Source: Mastigias papua (lineage: Eukaryota; Cnidaria; Scyphozoa; Rhizostomeae; Mastigiidae). From it: a stretch of DNA of 64,000 nt. The translations under genes were made by a program, and so were the position numbers. Below, piece after piece: positions 39,081-49,800 of this stretch (position 1 is its first letter; each line of letters starts with the position of its first letter). The notes beneath the pieces are model-generated. The model was not told where the DNA came from, made no database searches, and worked only from the letters and a program-made list of their open reading frames with translations. The stretch spans positions 4,330,155 to 4,394,154 of the forward strand of contig OZ025277.1 of assembly GCA_964019165.1 (NCBI GenBank), in the 5' to 3' direction.

Positions 39081-39314
39081 TCTGTTTTTAAACTATGTAT
39101 GATGCACAAATAATTTTACACATATATGTATATATTGACCTTTAGAATTTTATGTAGAATGTAGAGTTTTCGGTATTCTCAAGTGAACTATAAATTGAGC
39201 TGTGTGTACCTGTTCATACGATACTAATCTGATTAAAGTACTTTGGAAGTTCAAGTACTTATGGCGCTCACAAATATGTAAATAATCCGATATTTTTTTG
39301 CGAATTCGTACTTC
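39081..39314. other. Short tail-to-tail spacer between two convergent genes
   Basis: 234 bp separate the stop codon of the peptidase-Death gene from the stop codon of the minus-strand gene that follows. The 3' ends probably lie close together or overlap. No other feature was seen apart from the possible ATTAAA at 39232-39237. Confidence 0.6.
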
Positions 39315-40427
39315 TTACAACTCCTTCGAAATCTCTCGAAACTCTGTGCAGCTCTCAAGCTGATCATTCATATGAGCTATATTCTCAAGCTCCTCTTTGA
39401 GGTTTTGAAAGTTTTCATGCGCTGTAACGAGTTTTCTCATTGCACTTTCCAATTTGCCACTACTCATTGGTGAACACGAGCGAGTGTCTTCGGACTGGGT
39501 TGTATCTGGTGACAAAGACAGTAATGGGATATTCTGATGTGCAGAAGTAGCAGTTTGCTTAACTGAGCTTGGGGTGGATGGTAGAACCTCTCTATTCAGG
39601 TATTTAAACACATCTTTGTCTTTCAAGTTTACAGCAAAACGTAATCCTTCGTGTTTCTTTTTGTCCAAGCTTTCTTTTCCAGTTCTCTTTGTCTCGTGCG
39701 TTGGCCTGCTGGTCAATACATTAGCCTTGGCACTTACTTCTCTTCTCTTCGTTTTTGATGGTTCGCTTAAGTCAGATTCCCATGTCATTGTTTTCAAGCG
39801 ATTTTTGTGAGTGATTGATACTCTATGGCCTACGCTGGGAATCGATGGAAGATGGTCCGGATTTCGCATGAAATCGTAGGTGCCGTTCCTATCGTTATCG
39901 TTCATATTCGTGGCAATCTTGGCTATTGTGCTATCAGTCAAACTGGGTATCCTATTTTCGGATTTTTTCTGAGTCCTAGTGCCAGGCTTAAGCTGCCCCC
40001 CTTTCATAGTAACGGAGTGCGTAGCGAGTGTGTAATGTAATCGACTTTGATTTGACCTCTGGCTTCTGCTGTGATCCGGGGCACCGCTTTTCTGTATCCC
40101 TTGGCTTGCTTCCCATGGTCTATATGCTGTATCTTTAACATCAAACAAGCTCCCACCTTTCCATCGTCGTATACCTGCAACATTGTTGCCACCAGGAATT
40201 CTGTTACTGAGCATTGTTCTCTCAAATCTTATTTTATCTTTCTTTTCTTTCTCCATTGATTGCTTGTTTCTCCGGTACCTTTTGCTCTCAATCCTCGCAA
40301 TTGCACTCTTCATATTTTCCCTCTCCTTTACATGCAGATCATCTCTTAGCATGTGAAGCTTCTTGAAGAACTCTAAATTACTACGCTTTTCATCGGGCAG
40401 CCAAGATCCTGATGCTGAATGAGTCAT
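39315..40427 (-). CDS. Uncharacterised basic, mostly disordered protein (370 residues)
   Basis: This single uninterrupted frame is far longer than chance in this AT-rich DNA and has a higher GC content than its surroundings, so I take it as a real gene. The N-terminal third (residues ~15-70) is a charged helix or coiled coil (LEFFKKLHMLRDDLHVKERE, IARIESKRYRRNKQ). The middle is Ser/Thr/Lys-rich and probably disordered. The C-terminus (residues ~320-365) is again helical (KLESAMRKLVTAHENFQNLK). A splice-acceptor-like CTTTTTGCAG lies just upstream of the ATG, so a 5' non-coding exon is likely. I do not recognise a family. A cytoskeletal or ciliary role is possible from composition only. Confidence 0.7.
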   Translation of the reverse strand: MTHSASGSWLPDEKRSNLEFFKKLHMLRDDLHVKERENMKSAIARIESKRYRRNKQSMEKEKKDKIRFERTMLSNRIPGGNNVAGIRRWKGGSLFDVKDTAYRPWEASQGIQKSGAPDHSRSQRSNQSRLHYTLATHSVTMKGGQLKPGTRTQKKSENRIPSLTDSTIAKIATNMNDNDRNGTYDFMRNPDHLPSIPSVGHRVSITHKNRLKTMTWESDLSEPSKTKRREVSAKANVLTSRPTHETKRTGKESLDKKKHEGLRFAVNLKDKDVFKYLNREVLPSTPSSVKQTATSAHQNIPLLSLSPDTTQSEDTRSCSPMSSGKLESAMRKLVTAHENFQNLKEELENIAHMNDQLESCTEFREISKEL

Positions 40428-43400
40428 TTTATAACATGCAAAGTCTGCAAAAAGGAAATAATCCTCTTAGTCTCTGGTGAATCTATGATTCTATCTTAGA
40501 GTGATATAATGTACAGGAAAAGTAAGCTTGCAGAGCAAAATGTTCCAAAATAGTGAGTTTTAATCGAACAAATACAAAGTGATGTAGACTGACGACTGAG
40601 AAACGAATCGACTGGTCCTGACAAACGCTAGCACACGACTGGTTGGCATGCACTGCAGCTCACTATCATACATGTACAGCTCTGTTTGACACCTCTCATG
40701 ATCACCTGAAAGTCCTGGATTGCAAAACCCTCGAGGACGGAGCAGAATTATTGATATGTAACAAGAGAGTTATTTCACTAGGCAATCTATTGCTTGGTTA
40801 CAATTCATTCATAGCGGGGAACGGTTCCTTTAATCTCAATGGTGCACATTCAAAGGTACTTGGATGAAACGGAATGGTTCAGTATGATGGTATGCATTTT
40901 TCAATAGCAATTAACGTATGCAGATAAGTGTTCCGGGTAATTGATGTATCTAGAACATGAGATGGAAAACAGGCAATTTGCCAGGATATCCAGCGAGGAT
41001 TTTATCTCAGGAAACAAATATACCTTGGGAGAGTATGGTTAAAGACCTAATAAGCTTTGGATTCTGCATATTACATATCTTCTCGTATACGATAATTGGG
41101 GAGTGGGGTTAAAAAGAGAGGGCTTATTAGAAAAAAATTATGATATGCAGGAACCTGTTGGAGAGCTAGGCTTGAAAGAGAGGGCTATATAGAGGCTTGA
41201 AAGTAATCACTTTTTTCTGTGCAGTTTTCACATAGCTGTATTTGAATCAACAATCAGTGATGTACAAACCTGGCATGTTGGGAAACGACACCGCGTAATG
41301 TGTTGCCAAAAATTTAGTAATTATGCACCTTATTCGATGAACATTCTTTGGTTCACTACCAATTTTTCTTATTCCATATTATTCCTTATTTTGAAAGAAT
41401 CCACTCGGAAATCACTACCAAGCCTGAAGGATCAGGGCATCTTTTAAGAAACGTCAACTTGTGGGCCAAGCCCATATGAGAGCACCATTCCATTCGCAGC
41501 CAATTTTAGTCTGTATACCCAAAGAGCAACTTTCCAATAGGCTCTTGGTCTTCGTCTCAGTTTACTAACAGACCGACTTGTGACCACTATACATAGAGCC
41601 AAAGTAATAATTATTTTTAAAAGTCCCATAGCTAGAAGATTGTATGACCTGAATTTTTCCTTTTTTTACAGGACCAAGACAAAGGCCCACTGGGCTAATT
41701 CTTCCAGTAGTGACAATGCTAGAGCATGTCCTGGGTTGAAGCTCTGAATTAAAATGCACCTTTTTGCACCCTGAAGATGCATGAATACCTCAGAAAGCAC
41801 CATTTAGCACTATTGTCGACAAATCTCCATGCTGAAGTGTACTTTATGATCATGTTCGGTGTGGAGGTTGGGCTCTGGAGGGCTTTTGGGAGCTCATCCC
41901 CTTCCAATGAGCATTTGCTAGATTGGTGAATTCCTACCTTGATAGTATAAGCCAAACTTTTGCCAAAGCCTGATGTGTATTTTACGTCAAGTAAGTTCTG
42001 CAAAACCCTGTATGTGTTTAATTGTTTGAATAAGCTTAATGAAATACAGGGCGTGATCGTGTGTGGTTCATGGAATTGGCCTATTGCACAGTCTTCTTAT
42101 AAACTTTTTGGATGGCACTCCTGCTTGTGATAATGAATTAAGTTTGCAGTTGTTTGTCGACTTGATCAATGATGTCATTAGTGTCGACCTACATTTGAAT
42201 GCCAAAATAACATAATGATGAAATAACGTCAACATATCAAAACGACATCAAAATTTTATCTGCATTGCCGGATGGCATATTAATTTAAGGGGAAATTCTT
42301 AGCTTTCACATACACAATTTTCTCGAACAATCAACAAAGTTTCACTGACTGTCAGCAAAATTATACGCATTTGGTAGTGATGTGGTAGCTAGCAATATAG
42401 CGTTTTAATATTATACATTCTCATAAAAGCAATCTTTAGCGTTGAGATTTTTATTACCAAGCAAAGTTGTGAAATGGACTGTAAATTACTGAATATGAAG
42501 TCACAAAAATGGATGGTAAATAAAACTTAACGGAATGGAGTGGCAAAGCTCTCTATATTTGCTTTCTCTAGTATTTCGAACAATTGCAAGTGGCAAGGCA
42601 TACAAACAGTATAGTGCTTCTTTACACTAGAGTCTCCTATATAGAAATGATTAAAGTTGAATAGAAGTAAGCACATATATAGTAGTGAAAAAGTTCATTC
42701 AGCTTTTCATAGTCAGTCAATTATTTCCTATTTTCGAATAGACTTCAGTGCAATTTTCAGTTACAGGCATACTATGATACACAGTGATAAAATCAAGCAA
42801 AGTTGCTTCACAGCGCTCAAAATATGTAGATATTAAGCGATACCGGAATACGTCTTCTTGAAAAGCTGCAGTCCCTATGAGCTTCTTGACAACCAGCTGA
42901 AACTTACATCGATTAAAACCGTTTGTAATTTGAGCATTCCTTCTCATACTGTATTGTTGCTACAACATGATTACTTATATAAGCAACGTGTGGCAAGTTC
43001 GGTGGTTAAGCGAACTTACTACAAATACAATGACAAAAATTGCGATTGAGACAGCTAATCAGCAGGTACCATGGTAGAGGACAAAAACCTAGGAAACTCA
43101 TCAAGAAATTTCATTGGGAATCACCTGCAGAAACAGCTCATTTACGCATTTACTGCAGGACCCAATTACCTAATCAGCAATATTTATGGACATCCTTAAT
43201 ATATATATCCCATGGCTCGTTCAGAAGAATGAAATCCTTAACATATACCTACTTAAGAGTGTCGTCAGGCCTTTCCGAGTCAAAGTCTTATGTGACTATT
43301 CATTTTTCTTATTGCATACACGTTTTTTATTTTATAAGAGAGCTTTCTTCCCCCAGTACGAAAGCTTTCTCAGCTTTTTCATTATTTCAGAACTGAAGCT

Positions 43401-43566
43401 TCCTTAAGGCTTTCTTGGCGAGAATGTTCGAGTATGTGTAACACTGCAGTCTTAGACAGACAGGCACAACACAAACAAAATTCTGGACAACATAAATTTT
43501 TGTATGATATCTATGCAACTTAACGCAAAGAGATGACGAGCCTTGTGAAAATTGGAATTTCACATG
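40428..43566. other. Intergenic region
   Basis: No gene recognised. Around 41046-41140 are GACCTAATAAG/GGGCTTATTAG motifs that may be a decayed inverted-repeat element. Short open frames lack any domain and look like chance. The promoter and first exon of the minus-strand 370-residue gene should lie just above 40427. Confidence 0.45.
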
Positions 43567-43820
43567 TAAGGGACCAGTCATTAATTCTTCCAGGGGAGGG
43601 GTGAAAGACATCTGGGAGGGGGTACCAAAATTCTGCACGCTCATAGGGCGGGGGGATGATAAATAAAGAGCATTTCAAGAGGACTATGGAGTTTCTTCTG
43701 AAGTCCTGGAGTGGGGATCAAAATATCTACTTAAATCTGAGAGGGGGGACGAATATTCCATCAAAAATATGAGAATGTCTTCCACCCCCTCCCCATCAGT
43801 ACTTAATGACCCGTCCCTAA
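43567..43820. mobile_element. MITE with ~40-bp GGGAC...TCATTAA ends
   Basis: The left end TAAGGGACCAGTCATTAATT and the reverse complement of the right end TTAGGGACGGGTCATTAAGT match with few changes. Both then run into GGGGAGGGG(G)TG(A/G)AAG. The 254-bp element is purine-rich on one side and has no coding capacity. Confidence 0.85.
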
Positions 43821-44511
43821 ATCACCCTATCAACTTGGCCCCAGAATTTCAGTACCTCACTGACTAAACTTTATGAGCAGCGAGGCGAGTGCTGCTTTCT
43901 TATTACCTACATTCTTATAAAAACAAAATTTTACTTGCATAACATTGTTCCTGGTTCATACAACTTAGCAGGGTCTAAAGTGAGTATGAAGTTAACCCAC
44001 TTTGTGGAGTTGTGAATCCAAACTGTAGACCTGTAATTGGGGAAGTGTGGATTTGTAAGTTGTAGGGCGTATCCGTTTATTGAGAGTGCGTCATCAAAAC
44101 TAACACAAATTAGCATGTGTGCTAATGACATGTACTTAGGTTAACTAATTTTTGAATAATATCGAAGCTTTGTCGTTTTACCTGCTAGATAACTTGCTAG
44201 TTATAGTTTCTGTCACGCCCTTTTTGTCATTCAAAGGGAAGACTATACCCACGTCTTTGCAAGTAGTTTTGCACGTCTGGCAGAAGTGTGCATCTGCAAG
44301 CAGTTTTAATTTTAGAATCTGCGACTTAAACTCAAAAGAGAAATCGGCGGTAGCTTAAGGTAGTGCTAAACTAGTAGCATAGTAAAATATAGAAATATAA
44401 AGTAAAGGGAATTTCAATTGTTTTAGATAGCTGTAAGATGAAATATAATGCAAATTATTTGAGCAAATGAGGCAAAGGTTAATCCCATTTACGATTCCTT
44501 CCGTTGGGTAG
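43821..44511. other. Intergenic region
   Basis: No gene, repeat or RNA was recognised on either strand. Confidence 0.4.
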
Positions 44512-44731
44512 TGCCTGATAGAGAGGACACATCCTGAGCCGTCGGCATAGTGGATTAGGGTGGCCAGTTCCTTTCCTACCCGCCTTTAACTTTCCCAGTG
44601 TTTCCACCAGGTACCCATTTACTGCTGGGTGAACAACGAGTGAGCATCCCACCTTTGGTCCGAGGGTTTAGCTCGAACAACCAATGTTTTGCTCAGCAGT
44701 CAAGCGCTCTAACCACTTGGCCACTCGCCCA
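44512..44731 (-). repeat. tRNA-derived SINE copy (minus orientation)
   Basis: Reading minus: GGGCGAGTGGCCAAGTGGTT, AGAGCGCTTGACTGCTGAG (A-box region), then GGTTGTTCGAGC (B-box), CCCAGCAGTAAATGGGTACC, GTTAAAGGCGGG, AGGAAAGGAACTGGCCACCC and CTATGCCGACGGCTCAGGA. It is longer than the related copy at 14811-15010. Confidence 0.85.
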
Positions 44732-45572
44732 TAAGAGCAAATAAGGGCTTGAATAAAATCAGAGAGAGCTGTTCTTGGGCTGAGAGACGCTAATTTTATT
44801 AGAAATATTCACATCAACACGGAAAGTTTCGCTTAGATACCGAATACGAAGCCATGGAAAGAGTCATTGAAAACATAACTTGGGACATATACGACAAGAC
44901 ATGTGTGTAGGGATGGTGCAGGAATGGAAGGGAAGGAGTGACAGGTTCTTTTCAAAGTCCCCCTCTGCTGCTACTTGCTCTTTTACCAGTAATAGAGACT
45001 TGTGCATTAGGTATCTTGTTCTCTCCCGAGCACACCCAGAAGAACAAATGCTAGAATGTCCAAAACAACTAATAAATATCTAGTTGCAGCCATGAGCAGG
45101 AGACATTATGAACTGAGTACTGGAGCTAATCCTCCCCTATAGATTAGAATCTACTTTCGCCGTGATTTCTGCTGTTGTAGCGTCCACGGAGGCTCTACTA
45201 CCCACTGCATACACTGAGACGCGAAAATGTACATAACTTGTGGGCAAGATTTTAGCTATGATTTTTCATTAATCTGCTTGTGGCCTTTAGATTGGTTTAT
45301 ATTCTATGCATATTTCATTTGCTGCGATAAAGGTCTCTACTTTATGCTGTTTAACAAATCCTTCATTAATCAGGCCTGGTTTCGATGGGAGAGCTTTCTG
45401 CGTGTTACAGTAAGCTTTGCAAATATGCATTTGTCAATAGCTTTGAAAATTGCTCGAGAATACTAAAACCGCAACTGCGGATGCTAGATAAACCGAACTG
45501 CAAAATCTCGCTTTTTATCCTAGCTATATGAATTCTCGTGGTCTTCGCTTCGGTTATTGTTCAAACTTGACA

Positions 45573-45901
45573 AGTGAAAGTGCGAGAAAATAACTGACCC
45601 GAACGGGATTCGAACTCACGACTCCCGGCTTTGTGCGGTAATTGCCCTACCACTGAGCTATCGGGTCAAGAATTCAAATCCATGCTCAAAGCCCAGTCAT
45701 TTGCTCGCAATGCCCCTCTCTTAATCAATCTGCATAGGGGAGCAATCGCAGTTCCATCGCAATGTGCATTGGACCTGCTGATGAGAGAGGACTGCTCACA
45801 CCAAAGGGGCCATCACAGCCCCACCGACTGGATAGAGTTGAAGGAAAGTGCATTGAGACAACAGGATTAAGAAATGAAAAGTGAAAGTGTGAGAAAAATA
45901 C
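45573..45901 (-). repeat. tRNA-like sequence between ~22-bp direct repeats
   Basis: On the minus strand 45596-45667 begins GACCCGATAGCTCAGTGGTA and ends TTCGAATCCCGTTCGGGTC. The acceptor stem (7 bp) and D-stem pair, and the TTCGAAT loop is intact. The anticodon stem does not pair at all, U33 is absent and the T-stem is damaged, so it is not a working tRNA. Near-identical direct repeats AAGTGAAAGTG(C/T)GAGAAAA flank the unit at 45573-45594 and 45879-45901, as if it inserted as a retroposon. Confidence 0.75.
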
Positions 45902-46710
45902 GTTGTTAAACCATGTTTAATACATTGTTAAGACTGTTTATTAAAATCTCCGTACCTTACCACACACTCTCTGTTTATATAGAAATTCTACTTCCCTGAA
46001 AGACTACAAAACAAAAATCAGAAATTGGAATCCTTGTGATTGTCAGTCCCGTCTTTGTCTATCTGTATACCTTCAATGGTTTGTTTGTAACTTACGTCTT
46101 TTAATTCTGCTTGAGATCTAATAAAATTTATTTATAATCATAATCTTGTGTATACTGATTTAGTTTATTAGTCTTAGCAGTTAACCATGATTAGCTTCAA
46201 TGTTTTATTGTACACATATTGGTTATACTATATCAAGTTACATATTATAAGCAAGTTTATTTTACCGAAATGTCTTCCTTCTTGTAGTGTTATTCTATTA
46301 ATTTTTGTTAGCTAATGTTCATATAGTAGTTGATAAATTATATGCAGAAATTTAATAACATGAAAACTGAGAACTGAAAAATTATACGAAATTCTCTAGC
46401 CTGTTAGAGATGGTATAGGCTAATGCGTCTTTAGATCCCCTGTTGTATGTAAGTACTGTAGTTTGACACATACATTGGTGGCTAGAAGGTTTTAAAGGTG
46501 TTTTTCAGCGGTATTTAAGGTCTCTATAAAGCTCAAAGTGTGCAAAATATTGAAAAAGCCAAATACTGGCAACCAAAGCTCTAACGAAGAAATTTTTCAA
46601 AATTAAATATATATAGTTGTAATACAGGTCCCAGAAAATCAGACCAGCATTACATAGAACTTTCGTTTGATTATTAAGAAAGGAAAATCAAGAAACAGTT
46701 TTCCCTGAAC
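45902..46710. other. Intergenic region
   Basis: AT-rich sequence with no gene, repeat or RNA that I can support. Confidence 0.4.
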
Positions 46711-46872
46711 ATGCCTCTTTTGTTTGATGAATTCTCGTACAGTCAGTCAAGCACAATGCACGTAGACGCGGTGAAACGACGAAAGAAAGATGATGACGAT
46801 GTCAACTGCGACGACCACGAGGAGACGGGCCAAATCTTTCTTTCCATTCGTCAAAACAGTGTAATCAGCTGA
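46711..46872 (+). CDS. Small open frame, possible first coding exon
   Basis: A 53-codon frame (MPLLFDEFSYSQ, then KRRKKDDDDVNCDDHEE) has gene-like composition and is distinctly GC-richer than its surroundings. It may be a stand-alone small protein or, ending at 46858 with a weak GT donor in phase 1, a 5' exon of the EF-hand gene that begins before 56782. The phase is compatible but the ~10-kb gap makes this weak. Confidence 0.25.
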   Translation: MPLLFDEFSYSQSSTMHVDAVKRRKKDDDDVNCDDHEETGQIFLSIRQNSVIS

Positions 46873-49800
46873 GAATTTCCTAATCTAGCAACACCATGGA
46901 AAACACGTAGCATCGCATTTTGTACAATTACACAGAAGATGACGCAACTGGTAGAAATACTTTGAATAAATAACGACAATAATATTGCCAACAGAGGTTT
47001 CGTCAATGACTGAACATCTGATGTACGTGCGAATAATCAATATTGCGCAGGTTATCGGTTTATTGCAGAAAATCGTTTGCATGTTCAGTGCTACTATAAT
47101 TTCTGTGTAAACAAGAATTTACAGAGGATGCATGATAAAGCCAATGCGGAGCATTCAAAGGCCAAACACGAATGCCATTTGTTCCATACTTTTTAAGTAA
47201 TACTGTAATGTGCTTGGCAAGAGATGAGGACACCCACCTTAAAACCAGAACAATGAGAAAGAGAGTCAAGATGCTTAAATGAGCTTTCTTTTAGGATATG
47301 GCACATCATGTAAACTAACCAGTAATATTTGGACATGAGCGTTTCGAACCCATTCCAGGGTCCATCATCAGTGTGGTCTTTAATTTCAAGGGGACAACAG
47401 TAAATAAATTACGGGGGAAAACGAATAAACACCGAATAAAAGAAAAACATAAGCAAAAGTCTCTGAGGATAAGAAAGCTTTCGTGTACGAGATCAATTTC
47501 GTTGTTAGCTCGACTGATGAGTATACAGGCAGCACAGCCTAGGGGGAAATCTGGAGAAACTTTGCATAACTGATGCCTTACACAATACAACTGATAAACT
47601 CAAAGAGTCGAGAAATGCAACTTAGCACGTGGAAATTCCACATGTTCAAGCCAAAAAAAGAATTGCTCTGTCGCTCTCTTTGGGCCTCAAGTATTTTAAA
47701 GAATATATGTTATTTACTTAATCAAAATGGTTCAGATGAATGGATACTTAACTCCATTAAGGCTGTTTATGCTTAGTCAGAAATGAATTGGTATGATCGC
47801 ACTACTCCCAACATTGCTGTGCATTTTAAGCCACCATGAGTTCGATCGCGTCTCAAGGTTCTATTTGGACGGTAGGGTCAAGGAGATTTAGTGACGACGC
47901 AGTACTTCTGTGTAATTGAGAATGAGGGAATGCCCAATTTCAAGGAATACATGGAATGGGTGTAGAATTAGATATAAAGTTTTGTCAAGGCAAATTCAAA
48001 ATGGCTCTTCTTAGTGCTCGGCGAGTGATGCTTGCAGAATTAGCATTGATATATGAAATGAGCAAAATAACCACAAGTTGATATAGCTCACGAGAATCCG
48101 CTCGCTATAGTTCACTATAAAGAGCCACAGAAGCACATCCAAAATAGGTTACCATTTTGACATTTTACAAGTCCCAAGCATTTAAGGTGGCCTTCGAAAG
48201 TTGGTGTTGTATAGCAAATTGGATATAGGATGGCTACAACTTGATTCCTACTTATAGGAATGGCAAAATGATAATGATAGAGGGCAAGGCAACACATAGT
48301 CACTACAAGTACCTCTGGTAATGCTATCAAACAAAGCCTGTTTACGACAAGCTGACATTCTGACCTTGTTGCACAAGTATTTATTTGGAAAAGAAATTTG
48401 TAATGCTGTTTGATACCTTGAATAACATAAATTGAAAAGATTCATAAAGAATTGCTTTGAAATTCTAAATTAATTTATGGATTTTGCCAATATATTTAAT
48501 TTGCTTTGAGGTTATACATCTAGATACGTTTCACAAGCAAAGGTCTCCATAGATTACGTATTCATTCATTTCATGTCATTTCAACTTATTTTTACACGAT
48601 AACCCTTCAGCTAATGTAAAATATACTACATAATGTACAAGTACAGTTAAACATATAACCTCTATTAAGAGAGGAAAATATAATAACACTGAAGCTGATA
48701 CTCCAGTGGGTCGTGATTTATTTTCAGCTTATCAAATGCATTTTCAATTATTTTCTGAAGTGACCCAGCGAGGGAAGTTCCCTGACGTTCCCGTATCAAG
48801 TAGCGGAGCCATGGAAGGGGCTGGGGAATGAAAGTATGAGAGGAGTTAGGAGGTTTATGGAAAAGATAAACCCTTTGCTGCATGCGCTATTGCTCTTCAT
48901 CACCCTGTAGTCGCATCTGGTACTATCGCCACTGGACTGAAAGGTGTGACCTCCAAATATCGTTACTCTTATAAGACCTACTGAGAGCCTCCCCTCATTC
49001 TATGACGGCTGGCGCTGCCCCTTTCTGCGTGTAAACGTACTCGGAAAGGAACTCTTCATTGATTTTTAGTGAAAATCTGCTTAGCTTTCCCATATTTTTA
49101 AAACCAACTTGAAAGAAGTTATGACGAATTTTGTTATGTCATGGTTCCTATCAGAGAGCAGAAACGACCCGATGCGTCAGATTTCTGGGTTAAAATTTAA
49201 TGCTGTAATGAAATTCTAACCTCAAATCAGTTGTCTATACACGAAAGATTTTTCTGATTGAGCCCTGCATATAGCAAGAGCAAACACAGAAAGTATTAAA
49301 CACGCATCATCAGCACAGAATTGTAGTAATACTATATGTATATTTATGAAAATAATTGCTATGGTTATCAATACTTTTCAGGGATATTTTTAACTCTCTA
49401 TCTAAGAGAACTGCAGTATTGAATCCAGTATGTGACACCCCATAAACCCCTATTTCGACAACCCCCTGGTTGAGCCTTCTAAATTTTTGAGATAGCATGT
49501 ACTAAGAAAAGAAACAGGAAAATTGAAGTACATACGGAAGTTCGAGCGCCTTGTACAAGGCAATACCGTTAGTTTCATATAGGCACTTCAATAACTTTTA
49601 TTCATTACCTAGCGGATAAAATTTGCTGGCATTCTTAATACCCTGGCTCATAAAATGAACCAACTGGCTTCTCTACTACCAAGGCAGCTCCCTACATTTC
49701 GCCTAGTTACGATAGACCGGCCCCAATGAAGATAAATTGAAGAAGACGTTATTGTTTCAAATCACCATCTAAAACCCGGGTGATAGCTTAATACAGCAGT

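Noticed and set aside
45596..45667. Functional tRNA gene on the minus strand
   Set aside because: The anticodon stem has no base pairs and U33 is missing.
47315..47590. Minus-strand 91-residue frame next to the hammerhead-like motif, as a retroelement protein
   Set aside because: No reverse transcriptase or GIY-YIG motif could be seen in it.
48665..48883. Minus-strand 72-residue frame as a gene fragment
   Set aside because: Composition is gene-like but no domain, splice context or homologue was recognised.
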